This document shows, in pieces, positions 1 through 7,261 of a DNA stretch of 29,766 bases. The notes beneath the pieces were generated by a model. That model made no database searches and was not told where the DNA came from. It saw only the letters and a program-made list of their open reading frames with translations. The stretch is from an uncultured Caulobacter sp. Lineage in GTDB: Bacteria; Pseudomonadota; Alphaproteobacteria; Caulobacterales; Caulobacteraceae. Both the position numbers and the translations under genes were made by a program. The stretch spans positions 1-29,766 of the forward strand of contig NZ_CALCDX010000051.1 of NCBI RefSeq assembly GCF_937900395.1, read 5' to 3'. How positions within the stretch are numbered: the stretch's first letter is position 1; each line of letters opens with the position of its first letter.

Positions 1-36
1 GGCCAATTCGGCCATGGGCTTTTGGGGCGTGCTCAT
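1..36 (-). CDS. Possible start of a leftward gene cut by the window edge
   Basis: On the minus strand an ATG at 36 opens a frame reading MSTPQKPMAELA that runs off the left edge. An AAGG sits about eight bases upstream of the ATG, and a second in-frame ATG follows at 15. Only 12 codons are visible, so no family can be named. It would be divergent from the Gln-rich small gene at 264. This is a weak call made from start context alone. Confidence 0.3.
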   Translation of the reverse strand, partial: MSTPQKPMAELA

Positions 37-191
37 GGGCGCGCCTTCTAACCCGGTCCCCGGGATTCCGCCACATCCCAAGGGCATTCTTCGTCGAGAG
101 GCGAGGGCGACCGTCGCGACCGTGCGCGCTCATCACCATCAAAGTCGAGCGAATCCATGAGCTTGAGTGGAATTAAGGCGGCTTGACCGGA

Positions 192-216
192 GGAACGTCA
201 GGACTCCGCGCCCGTT
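192..216 (+). promoter_or_regulatory. EcfG/SigT-type general stress promoter
   Basis: GGAAC at 192-196 and CGTT at 213-216 are separated by exactly 16 bases. This matches the GGAAC-N16/17-CGTT consensus of the alphaproteobacterial general stress sigma factor (SigT in Caulobacter, EcfG elsewhere). It lies about 50 bases upstream of the start codon at 264, leaving room for a leader of about 40 bases. The match is seen directly; use by SigT is inference. Confidence 0.7.
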
Positions 217-263
217 CTCTTTCCGTGCGTCACGAGCGCGCTGTGAACCGAAGGAGAAGCCCG

Positions 264-446
264 ATGGCCGAACAAGACCGTAATCCGCAGCAGCAGCAGA
301 ACGACCAGCAACGCCAAGCCCCTGGCCAGCAACAGCAACAAGGCGGCCAGACCCAAAACCCGCAAAACCCGCAACAGCGCGAGCAAGGCGGCCAAGCGGG
401 TCAGGCTGGGCAGGGCGGCGGCCAGGGCAATCCCGGCCGCGCCTGA
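264..446 (+). CDS. Small Gln/Gly/Asn-rich low-complexity protein, probably stress-induced
   Basis: A 60-residue protein beginning MAEQDRNPQQ. About 23 of 60 residues are glutamine, the rest mostly Gly, Asn, Pro, Ala and a few Arg. There is no signal peptide, membrane segment or known domain, and it is probably disordered. The ATG at 264 is chosen over upstream in-frame codons because AAGGAG lies at 251-256 and because Gln-rich composition begins there. A perfect GGAAC-N16-CGTT promoter at 192-216 suggests membership of the general stress regulon, and a strong hairpin at 469-496 ends the unit. The very short length and biased composition leave its function unknown; a hydrophilin-like protective role is one possibility, not shown by the sequence. 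Confidence 0.7.
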   Translation: MAEQDRNPQQQQNDQQRQAPGQQQQQGGQTQNPQNPQQREQGGQAGQAGQGGGQGNPGRA

Positions 447-468
447 TCGACGAGACTCTCCGTAGAGG

Positions 469-496
469 AAGGGCCGGCGGATCACCGCCGGCCCTT
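469..496. terminator. Bidirectional hairpin terminator
   Basis: Perfect 12-bp inverted repeat AAGGGCCGGCGG / CCGCCGGCCCTT around a four-base loop (ATCA). It lies between the convergent Gln-rich gene (stop 446) and the hydrolase gene (stop 504) and could end both transcripts. The T-rich tail is weak on both sides. Confidence 0.75.
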
Positions 497-503
497 CTTG
501 CGT

Positions 504-2435
504 CTACTTGGCGTCGACGACCGGCAGCTCGATGAAGCTGGCCGTATCGCCGGCGTGGAACACCCGCTGCGTCGCCTTCACGTAGTCGGACGGCTTGGCG
601 AAGAAGATGTTCGGCACGAAGGTCTGCGGGTTCCGATCGTAGAGCGGGAACCAGCTGGATTGGACCTGCACCATGATCCGGTGGCCCGGCTTGAAGGTGT
701 AGTTCGCGGTCGGCAGGATGAACTGGTACTTCAGCGCCTTGTTGGGCGTCAGGGCCTTGGGCTGGCTGAAGCTCTCGCGATAGCGGCCCCGGAAGATGGT
801 CATGCCGACCGGCAGCTGATAGCCGCCCAGTTCGGGCTGGCTGGGAACCTCGTCCGGATAGACGTCGATCAGCTTGATCACCCAGTCGCTGTCCGTGCCG
901 CTGGTCGAGGCGAACAGGTTCACCTTCGGCACGCCGGCGATCTTCAGCGGTTCCTTTAGCGGCTCGGTGACATAGGTCAGAACGTCAGGACGACCATCGA
1001 CGCTTCTCTGGTCGCTGACCAACCAGGTGGTCCAGCGGCTGCGATCGGCGAACTGAAGCGGGCGCGGGATGTATGGCACGGGCTTGGCCGGATCAGAGAC
1101 ATATTCGTCATAGGCCGCGTCGCCCTTGGCGGGCGCGGGGGCGCTGAAGTCGAGACCGCCCTTGGCTTCCAGATAGAGGTTCTTGGTCGTCTGGGCGTTG
1201 GTTCCGCCTTGGGGCCAGCTGGCGTAGCGGTTCCACTTGTTCTGGCCAGGATCGTAGATCAGCACCGGCGGGGTGTCGGCCTTCGGGGCGTCCTTCAGGT
1301 GCTGGTCGAAGAAGGGTTTCAGCACGTCGCGACGGAACTGCAGAGCCGTGTCGCCGTCCCACTTGAACGGGCCGAGGTTATAGCCGTCGTAGTTGACCTG
1401 GCTGTGCCGCCATGGGCCCAGCACCAGGTAGTTCATGTCGTTGTTCTTGTCCTTGGACTCCAGCGCCGGATACGAGTGGACCGCGCCCCAGATGTCCTCC
1501 TGGTCCCACAGGCCCTGGATCCACATGGTCGGCACCTTGAGCGGCGTCTTCTCCATGGTCTTGTCGAGGGCCTGCTCGCTCCAGAAGCTGTCATAGGCCG
1601 TGTGCTCGGCCAGCTTCTTGAACCAGGGCAGCTGATCTAGGCCGTGGTTCTTGGCGTAGTCGCCGGCCGATCCTTCGCGCAGGAAGTTGGAATAGTCGTC
1701 ATAGCCCTGGCGCTGAACGCCCTCGCCAGCGCCGCGCGCCGTCGTCTGGCCGGCGAAATAGTCGAAGTTGATCTGGCGGAAGGCGCCGTACTGGAACCAG
1801 TCGTCGCCCATCCAGCCATCGACCATCGGGCTCATCGGCGCGGCGGCCTTCAGGGCTGGGTGCGGGTTGACCAGGGCCATCACCACGGTGAAGCCCTCGT
1901 ACGAGCTGCCCAGCATGCCGACCTTGCCGTTGGTCTCCGGCACGTTCTTCACCAGCCAGTCGATGGTGTCGTAGGCGTCGGTCGAGTGATCGACCTCGGA
2001 GCTGTTCAGCGGGCCCTTCAGCGGCCGCGTCATCACGTACTCGCCTTCCGAGCCGTACTTGCCGCGGATGTCCTGGAAAACGCGGATATAGCCGCCGTCG
2101 GCGACGAACGGCTCGTCGCCCTGAGGCATGGCGGCGACCATGCGCGAGCTGTCGGCGCGCGCAGCGCGCTTGGCGGCGTTGTAGGGGGTGCGGGTCAGCA
2201 GGATCGGCAGGTTCTTGCCGCCCTTGGGCACGACGATGACCGTGTAGAGCTTGGTCCCGTCGCGCATCGGGACCATCACGACCCGCTTTTCGTAGTCGTA
2301 ATTGACCTTGGCCGCGACGTACTTGCCGTCGATGTCCGGCGTCATCGGCGAGATCTGGGCGTGCGCCGCGGCGGCGAACACGGAAGCGGCCGCGGCGGCG
2401 AGCAAGCCGGCGCGCAAGGCGGAAACGAAACGCAT
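504..2435 (-). CDS. Secreted CocE/NonD-family alpha/beta hydrolase (S15-type)
   Basis: 643 residues. Residues 1-27 form a signal peptide (Arg near the N-terminus, Ala-rich core, AHA-Q cleavage), so the enzyme is periplasmic or secreted. The catalytic domain follows: the GSSYEG motif places the nucleophile at Ser178, GLWDQED gives Asp311, and GPWRHS gives His344, the triad of the X-Pro dipeptidyl-peptidase / cocaine esterase / glutaryl-7-ACA acylase group. The last third has the jelly-roll X-Pro_C type sequence. The family hydrolyses ester or amide acyl bonds; the substrate here cannot be read. The ATG at 2435 is chosen because GGAGG lies just upstream and the signal peptide begins there; the frame extends nine codons further without ribosome-binding support. 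Confidence 0.88.
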   Translation of the reverse strand: MRFVSALRAGLLAAAAASVFAAAAHAQISPMTPDIDGKYVAAKVNYDYEKRVVMVPMRDGTKLYTVIVVPKGGKNLPILLTRTPYNAAKRAARADSSRMVAAMPQGDEPFVADGGYIRVFQDIRGKYGSEGEYVMTRPLKGPLNSSEVDHSTDAYDTIDWLVKNVPETNGKVGMLGSSYEGFTVVMALVNPHPALKAAAPMSPMVDGWMGDDWFQYGAFRQINFDYFAGQTTARGAGEGVQRQGYDDYSNFLREGSAGDYAKNHGLDQLPWFKKLAEHTAYDSFWSEQALDKTMEKTPLKVPTMWIQGLWDQEDIWGAVHSYPALESKDKNNDMNYLVLGPWRHSQVNYDGYNLGPFKWDGDTALQFRRDVLKPFFDQHLKDAPKADTPPVLIYDPGQNKWNRYASWPQGGTNAQTTKNLYLEAKGGLDFSAPAPAKGDAAYDEYVSDPAKPVPYIPRPLQFADRSRWTTWLVSDQRSVDGRPDVLTYVTEPLKEPLKIAGVPKVNLFASTSGTDSDWVIKLIDVYPDEVPSQPELGGYQLPVGMTIFRGRYRESFSQPKALTPNKALKYQFILPTANYTFKPGHRIMVQVQSSWFPLYDRNPQTFVPNIFFAKPSDYVKATQRVFHAGDTASFIELPVVDAK

Positions 2436-2539
2436 GATTGGCCCTCCTACAGAGGGCGGCACCTTAGGACTGGGAATTCGCGGCTGCTACACCGTAACAG
2501 CGCGGCGGAACCCATTTTTTATCCGAGAACAGAGCGGGA

Positions 2540-3202
2540 TCAGGCGCTCTGGAAGATGCTGCGGAACAGGATCGCGCCGTCTTCCGAACCCAGGTCGGCG
2601 TCGAAGGCGCGGTCGGGGTGGGGCATGAGGCCCAGGACATTGCCCTTGTCGTTGATGATGCCGGCGATGTCGCGGGCCGAGCCGTTGGGGTTTTCCTTGT
2701 AGCGGAACACCACCTGGCCTTCGCCTTCGAGGCGGTCCAGCGTTTCCTCGTCGGCGAAGTAGTTGCCCTCGCCGTTGCCGACCGTCATGACCGCCGAGCG
2801 CTGCTCGCCATAGCCGGCGGTGAAGCGGGTTTGGCCGTTGACGATGTCCAGCTCGACGGGCTTACAGACGTACTTCAGGCCCGCGTTGCGCAGCAGTGCG
2901 CCGGGCAGCAGGCCGACCTCGGTCAGCACCTGGAAGCCGTTGCAGATGCCGACGACCGCCACGCCCTTGTTCGCGGCGGAGACGACTTCCTTCATGACGG
3001 GGCTGAGCGCCGCCATGGCGCCGCAGCGCAGATAGTCGCCGTAGGAGAAGCCGCCGGGCAGGACGATCAGGTCCAGGTCGTCCGGCAGGGCCGTCTCCTG
3101 GTGCCAGACCATTTCGACGCGCGCCCCAGCGGAGCGCTCGATGGCGACCTTGCAGTCACGATCGCAGTTCGAACCCGGAAAAACGATGACGGCGGCTTTC
3201 AT
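2540..3202 (-). CDS. purQ: Phosphoribosylformylglycinamidine synthase, glutaminase subunit PurQ
   Basis: 220 residues, full length for small-type PurQ. It supplies ammonia from glutamine to PurL, with PurS as third partner, in step 4 of de novo purine synthesis in the cytoplasm. The N-terminus AVIVFPGSNCDRD and the GGFSYGDYLRCGA stretch are typical of PurQ. The class I amidotransferase nucleophile is Cys87 in GICNGFQ, and the histidine is His195 in MPHPDR. The third triad position, normally Glu in MPHPE, reads Asp197 here. The ATG at 3202 fits the conserved N-terminus; an in-frame GTG six codons upstream is less likely. It is separated from purS/purC by the TetR/P450/rubredoxin/DUF3291 block. 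No purL is in the window. Confidence 0.95.
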   Translation of the reverse strand: MKAAVIVFPGSNCDRDCKVAIERSAGARVEMVWHQETALPDDLDLIVLPGGFSYGDYLRCGAMAALSPVMKEVVSAANKGVAVVGICNGFQVLTEVGLLPGALLRNAGLKYVCKPVELDIVNGQTRFTAGYGEQRSAVMTVGNGEGNYFADEETLDRLEGEGQVVFRYKENPNGSARDIAGIINDKGNVLGLMPHPDRAFDADLGSEDGAILFRSIFQSA

Positions 3203-3255
3203 GGCGCGGGCCTGTATCACCGTTCGGACGGAATGTCAGTCACGCAAGGCCGATA

Positions 3256-3741
3256 TTACGCGCACTGATCCAATTCGGGCTCCACCGCCTCGCCGCTGGG
3301 CGGCGGGAAGGGCGTCTTGAAGGTGAAGGCCGCGGGCGTCGGGCCGTGAGCCTCCAGGTGCGCCAGTTTCTCCAGCGCCTCCTCGACGGTCGGCGTATGG
3401 CCGGCCGGGACCCACCACAGCGCCATGTAGAGGTCCATGTGCTCGAACCACTCGCGGCGGCGGCGCATGATCTCGACGTGGCCGCTGCGATAGACGTATG
3501 CGCCGAGCGACGGGATGTCTTCCCAGACTGACAGGTTCGGGATGAACAGCGGATCGTCGCCGATCGCCAAGTCGGTGGCGTTGTTGCCGTCGCCCTTCAG
3601 CCGCCACACGAAACCTGGCGAGCCTTCGGCCAAGGCGTTGATGCGGTCGAGGTTGTCGGCGAAGTCCTTGATCATCGGGTGATCGATCGGGGCCTTCAGG
3701 CGGCCGACATTGACCTCGGCCAGATGGAATTTGGCGTTCAT
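3256..3741 (-). CDS. DUF3291 family protein
   Basis: 161 residues, no signal peptide or membrane segment. The start (FHLAEVNVGRLKAP...HPMIKDFADNLDRINALAE) and the Trp-rich centre (SVWEDI, WFEHMDLYMALWWVPAGHTPTVEEA) match DUF3291, a family of small proteins thought to have a dimeric alpha/beta-barrel fold; the biochemical role is unknown. GGGAGA lies eight bases before the ATG at 3741. The gene follows the rubredoxin gene by 105 bases that contain a 10-bp inverted repeat whose promoter-distal arm overlaps the ribosome-binding site. Its position suggests it may belong to the P450 transcript, but the gap leaves this open. It precedes purQ by 53 bases. Confidence 0.8.
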   Translation of the reverse strand: MNAKFHLAEVNVGRLKAPIDHPMIKDFADNLDRINALAEGSPGFVWRLKGDGNNATDLAIGDDPLFIPNLSVWEDIPSLGAYVYRSGHVEIMRRRREWFEHMDLYMALWWVPAGHTPTVEEALEKLAHLEAHGPTPAAFTFKTPFPPPSGEAVEPELDQCA

Positions 3742-3750
3742 CGGCGATCT

Positions 3751-3800
3751 CCCTTCCGCTCGAGGCCGAACATTGTGCTGCGAAGCTTCAAGCGGAAGGG
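3751..3800 (-). promoter_or_regulatory. Inverted repeat covering the DUF3291 ribosome-binding site
   Basis: Ten-base arms CCCTTCCGCT (3751-3760) and AGCGGAAGGG (3791-3800) are exact complements, 30 bases apart, with an inner GAAGCTTC palindrome. In the minus-strand RNA the second arm contains the purine-rich sequence that leads into GGGAGA before the ATG at 3741. Pairing would hide it. The pairing is seen; a regulatory role is inference. Confidence 0.45.
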
Positions 3801-3846
3801 GGGCGGACGCGAGACCCGCCTTAAACTATCGTCACCGTGAGAACGC

Positions 3847-4026
3847 CTACAGCTCGATCATGTCGAAGTCAGACTTCGGCGTGCCGCACATCGGACAGAT
3901 CCAGCCGGCGGGAATGTCCGCCCAGCGCGTGCCGGGCGCGAGACCCTCGGCGGGATCGCCCTGTTCCTCGTCGTAGATGTAGCCGCAGGTGCGGCACTGC
4001 CAGACCTTGAAGGGTTCCGCGCTCAT
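3847..4026 (-). CDS. Rubredoxin
   Basis: 59 residues, MSAEPFKVWQ onward, with the two iron-binding knuckles C-R-T-C-G-Y (Cys11, Cys14) and C-P-M-C-G (Cys44, Cys47) and the usual central YDEEQGDPAEGLAPGT and GWICP segments. It is a one-iron electron carrier of normal length, acting in the cytoplasm. The ATG at 4026 lies 10 bases after the P450 stop codon, and GAGG overlapping that stop serves as ribosome-binding site, so translation is probably coupled to the P450. This arrangement suggests that it passes electrons to the P450 or to a partner in the same pathway. A pairing with an unseen AlkB-type enzyme elsewhere is the alternative. Confidence 0.95.
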   Translation of the reverse strand: MSAEPFKVWQCRTCGYIYDEEQGDPAEGLAPGTRWADIPAGWICPMCGTPKSDFDMIEL

Positions 4027-4036
4027 CGCCGTCGCC

Positions 4037-5311
4037 TCAGTGCATCTTGAAGCGGATCGGCACGGCCTTGGGGCCGCAGACGAAGTTGGCGGTCATCCGC
4101 GTGGGCGTTCCGTCCAGTTCGACGCTCTCGAGGCGGGCGAACAGCTCCTCCCACAACACCCGCATCTCCATCCGGGCCAGATGCTGGCCCAGGCAGATGT
4201 GCGCGCCGTAGCCGAAGGCGATGTGCTTGTTGGGCGTGCGGTCGACCTTGAAGCTGAACGGGTCGTCGAACACCGTCTCGTCGCGATTGCCGGATGGATA
4301 GGACAGGAACAGCCAGTCGCCCTTGGCGATCTTCTTGCCCGCCAGTTCGGCGTCGGCCGTGGCGGTGCGCATGAAGTGCTTCACCGGCGTGACCCAGCGG
4401 ATCGACTCCTCGATCAGGCCCGAGATCAGCGACGGATCGGCCTTCACCTTGGCGAACTGTTCGGGGTTCTCGGCCAGGGCCCACAGCGCGCCGGCGGTGG
4501 TCGAGGAGGTGGTGTCGTGGCCGGCCGTGGCGGCGATGATGTAGTAGCTCATCGCCTCCAGGTGGCCCATCGGCTCGCCGTTGATCTTGCCGTTGGCGAT
4601 GATGCTGGCCAGGTCGTCGCGCGGCTTGGCGCGGCGGTCCTCGGTCATGGCGTTGAAGTACATCATGAAGTCCATGACCACGGACTGGATGCTGTCGACG
4701 CCTTCGCCGGCGTCGGTGATCGTCTTGCCGCTGCGGTTCAGGTCTGGGTCGGCATTGCCGAACAGCTCTTGGGTCAGCTTGAGCATCCGGGGCTCGTCGC
4801 TTTCGGGGACGCCCAGCACCTCCATGATCACGTGGAGGGGGTAGAGGAAAGCGACGTCTCGCGCGAAGTCGCAGCGGTCGCCATGCTCGGCCATGCGATC
4901 GACGAAGCCGCGAGCGATCTCACGGATCCGGGCCTCCAGCGCCCGCAGGTTCTGCGGCAGCAGCGAGCCTTGCGTGACCTTCCGATAGGCGAAGTGGTCG
5001 GGGTTATCCATCTGCACCAGCGAGCGGACCAGGTGAGGGGACCCGCCCATCATCTCGCGCACCTTGCGGTCGGCCTCGATCGTGGTCAGCACCGTGGCGC
5101 GGTCGCCATTGTGGAACAGCTCGTTCTGGCGCTCGACCTCCAGGATGTCGGCGTGGCGCGTGACGACCCAGAACGGATCGAAGCCCTCGGGTTGGGCGAC
5201 GTCCAGCGGCGCCTCCTTGCGCAGCCAGGTGAAGGCCTGATCGACGCGATCACCGTCCGCATAGGCGGTGGGATCGACAATGTCCTTGGCGATATCGGCG
5301 GGGATCGTCAT
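4037..5311 (-). CDS. Cytochrome P450, CYP108-like (terpene-type monooxygenase)
   Basis: 424 residues, soluble bacterial type, no membrane anchor. The oxygen-activating I-helix motif AGHDTT is at about 263-268, the K-helix ExxR is Glu302-Arg305, and the haem loop FGYGAHICLG at 366-375 puts the haem ligand at Cys373. The TPVKHFMRTA segment, LSYPSGNRDE and the C-terminal NFVCGPKAVPIRF resemble P450terp (CYP108A1), the alpha-terpineol hydroxylase of Pseudomonas, from memory of that sequence; the true substrate is unknown. The ATG at 5311 has AGGAGG just upstream. The gene is divergent from a TetR regulator with an 85-base shared region holding a palindrome, and is followed at 10 bases by a rubredoxin. 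No ferredoxin or ferredoxin reductase gene is visible. Confidence 0.93.
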   Translation of the reverse strand: MTIPADIAKDIVDPTAYADGDRVDQAFTWLRKEAPLDVAQPEGFDPFWVVTRHADILEVERQNELFHNGDRATVLTTIEADRKVREMMGGSPHLVRSLVQMDNPDHFAYRKVTQGSLLPQNLRALEARIREIARGFVDRMAEHGDRCDFARDVAFLYPLHVIMEVLGVPESDEPRMLKLTQELFGNADPDLNRSGKTITDAGEGVDSIQSVVMDFMMYFNAMTEDRRAKPRDDLASIIANGKINGEPMGHLEAMSYYIIAATAGHDTTSSTTAGALWALAENPEQFAKVKADPSLISGLIEESIRWVTPVKHFMRTATADAELAGKKIAKGDWLFLSYPSGNRDETVFDDPFSFKVDRTPNKHIAFGYGAHICLGQHLARMEMRVLWEELFARLESVELDGTPTRMTANFVCGPKAVPIRFKMH

Positions 5312-5356
5312 GCAGGCCTCCTGGTTCTCCCAAGGATGGCTCTCCGGCCATCTCAA

Positions 5357-5382
5357 TTATTTGCTTGTTGTCCAACAAATAA
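5357..5382. promoter_or_regulatory. Probable TetR operator between P450 and regulator genes
   Basis: The shared 85-base region contains the perfect inverted repeat TTGTTG-TC-CAACAA (5365-5378), nested inside a wider pair TTATTTG (5357-5363) / CAAATAA (5376-5382). It is markedly AT-rich for this genome and stands 14 bases before the tetR ATG at 5397. TetR-family proteins usually bind such palindromes between divergent genes. Binding itself is inferred. Confidence 0.6.
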
Positions 5383-5396
5383 CTAAGTTCGGCAAG

Positions 5397-6020
5397 ATGA
5401 CGTCGTCCCTTAAGGTTCCCGAGCGCCGCACACAGTCCGACCGCCGCCAGCAGTCGGAGGCCGAACTGCTGCGCGCAGCGGCCGAGCTGATCGCCGAGCA
5501 GGGCGTGGCGGCCGCCACCTTCGAGAACATCGGGCTGAGGGCGGGCTATAGCCGCGGGCTCGTCACCCAGCGGTTCGGCTCCAAGCAGGGCCTGATCGAG
5601 GCGCTGATCGCCAGGCTGCAGGCGCGGCTGGAGGCGCTGATGGACGATCGCCGCCTCGACCAGCTCAACGGGCTGGAGGCGGTGCTGGGTTTCGTCGACG
5701 CCTTCCTGACGAACCTGTCGCGAGACGGCGAGATGCGGGCTTATTTCGTGCTGCTGGCCGGCGCGGTGGCCGACGTGTCGGAGCTGCGGGCGCCCTTCGC
5801 CCTGGCGCACAAGGGCGCGGAGGAGCGGCTGGAGGGGATGGTCCTGCGCGGCCAGGCCGAAGGTGTGATCCGCAAGGCGCTCAACGCCGACGCGGCCGCT
5901 CTGATGGTGGGATCGTTGTTGCTGGGGCTGTCCACCCAGCTGCTGATCGATCCGCAGATGGATCTCGAACCAATTCGCGAGACCAGTCTAGCGATGCTGC
6001 GGACGAGCTTCGCATCTTAA
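5397..6020 (+). CDS. TetR/AcrR-family transcriptional regulator
   Basis: 207 residues. Residues 21-70 carry the TetR DNA-binding domain: AELLRAAAELIAEQGVAAATFENI, then the recognition helix region AGYSRGLVTQRFGSKQGLIEAL with the family's usual G-S-K-x-x-L. The remainder is an all-helical ligand-binding and dimerisation domain without a nameable ligand. The frame is open far upstream into the P450 gene, but the ATG at 5397 fits the family N-terminus and lies just past the palindromic operator, so autorepression and control of the P450/rubredoxin pair is the simplest reading. The gene ends at the inverted-repeat element at 6022 and a hairpin terminator at 6183-6210. Confidence 0.9.
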   Translation: MTSSLKVPERRTQSDRRQQSEAELLRAAAELIAEQGVAAATFENIGLRAGYSRGLVTQRFGSKQGLIEALIARLQARLEALMDDRRLDQLNGLEAVLGFVDAFLTNLSRDGEMRAYFVLLAGAVADVSELRAPFALAHKGAEERLEGMVLRGQAEGVIRKALNADAAALMVGSLLLGLSTQLLIDPQMDLEPIRETSLAMLRTSFAS

Positions 6021-6021
6021 G

Positions 6022-6203
6022 CCCCTCTCTCTTTGAGAGAGGGAGGGGGGCCGCCGCGTAGCGGTGGGAGGGTGAGAGGTTTCTATCTCTCGGAAATCGC
6101 CGAGGCGTCGGAACGGGGTTGTTAGGGGCCGCCGGTCGGCAATTAAACCCCTCACCCTCCCAAGGCTACGCCTTGGGCCCCGCCCTCTCCCTCTGGGAGA
6201 GGG
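6022..6203. repeat. Pair of inverted REP-like intergenic repeats
   Basis: A left unit (6022-6079) and a right unit (6148-6203) are inverted, imperfect copies of each other. Each has a pyrimidine/purine-rich palindrome (CCCTCTCTC...GAGAGAGGG on the left, CCCTCTCCC-TCT-GGGAGAGGG on the right), a G-rich strip, a small hairpin around CGTAGC/GCTACG, and the end GGGAGGGTGAG. The 68 bases between hold no gene. The layout recalls bacterial interspersed mosaic elements (paired REP sequences). Copy number elsewhere in the genome cannot be judged from one window. Confidence 0.7.
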
Positions 6204-6210
6204 TTCTTTT
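6183..6210 (+). terminator. Intrinsic terminator of the tetR transcript
   Basis: Perfect 9-bp stem CCCTCTCCC / GGGAGAGGG with a TCT loop (6183-6203), followed by TTCTTTT. It lies inside the right REP-like unit and abuts the purS stop codon from the other side, so this repeat also works as the boundary between convergent tetR and purS. Confidence 0.65.
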
Positions 6211-6448
6211 ACGCCACCTCGATGCGGTAGCTTTCGATCACGGTGTTGGCCAGCAGCTTCTCGCACATGGCCTTGACCTCGGCCTTGGCCTTCTCGGCGT
6301 CGGTCTCGGCCAGGTCGAACTCGATCACGCGGCCGACGCGGGCGTCCTTGACCGAGGGCCAGCCCAGGCCGTGCAGGGCGTTTTCGACGGCCTTGCCCTG
6401 GACGTCGAGAACGCCGGGCTTCAGGAACACGTGGACGGTGGCTTTCAC
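6209..6448 (-). CDS. purS: Phosphoribosylformylglycinamidine synthase subunit PurS
   Basis: 79 residues, the normal PurS length. It has the family features KATVHVFLKPGVLDVQGKAVENALHGLG and the end LANTVIESYRIEV. PurS bridges PurQ and PurL in the FGAM synthase complex and helps ammonia pass between them. The start is a GTG at 6448, because the conserved Lys-Ala-Thr-Val begins immediately and AGGGAGAG lies about nine bases upstream. It follows purC by 54 bases that contain an 8-bp hairpin and is probably co-transcribed with it. Its usual neighbour purQ lies 3 kb away at 2540-3202, beyond the P450 block. Confidence 0.95.
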   Translation of the reverse strand: MKATVHVFLKPGVLDVQGKAVENALHGLGWPSVKDARVGRVIEFDLAETDAEKAKAEVKAMCEKLLANTVIESYRIEVA

Positions 6449-6464
6449 TGACTAACTCTCCCTT

Positions 6465-6483
6465 CGCGACGCTCGGCGTCGCG
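6465..6483 (-). other. Small hairpin between purC and purS
   Basis: CGCGACGC and GCGTCGCG (8 bp) flank a three-base TCG loop. There is no T run, so it looks like an intercistronic stability or processing element, not a terminator. Confidence 0.4.
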
Positions 6484-6502
6484 ACGACTTCAGATCGAAG
6501 GC

Positions 6503-7261
<759 letters not shown>

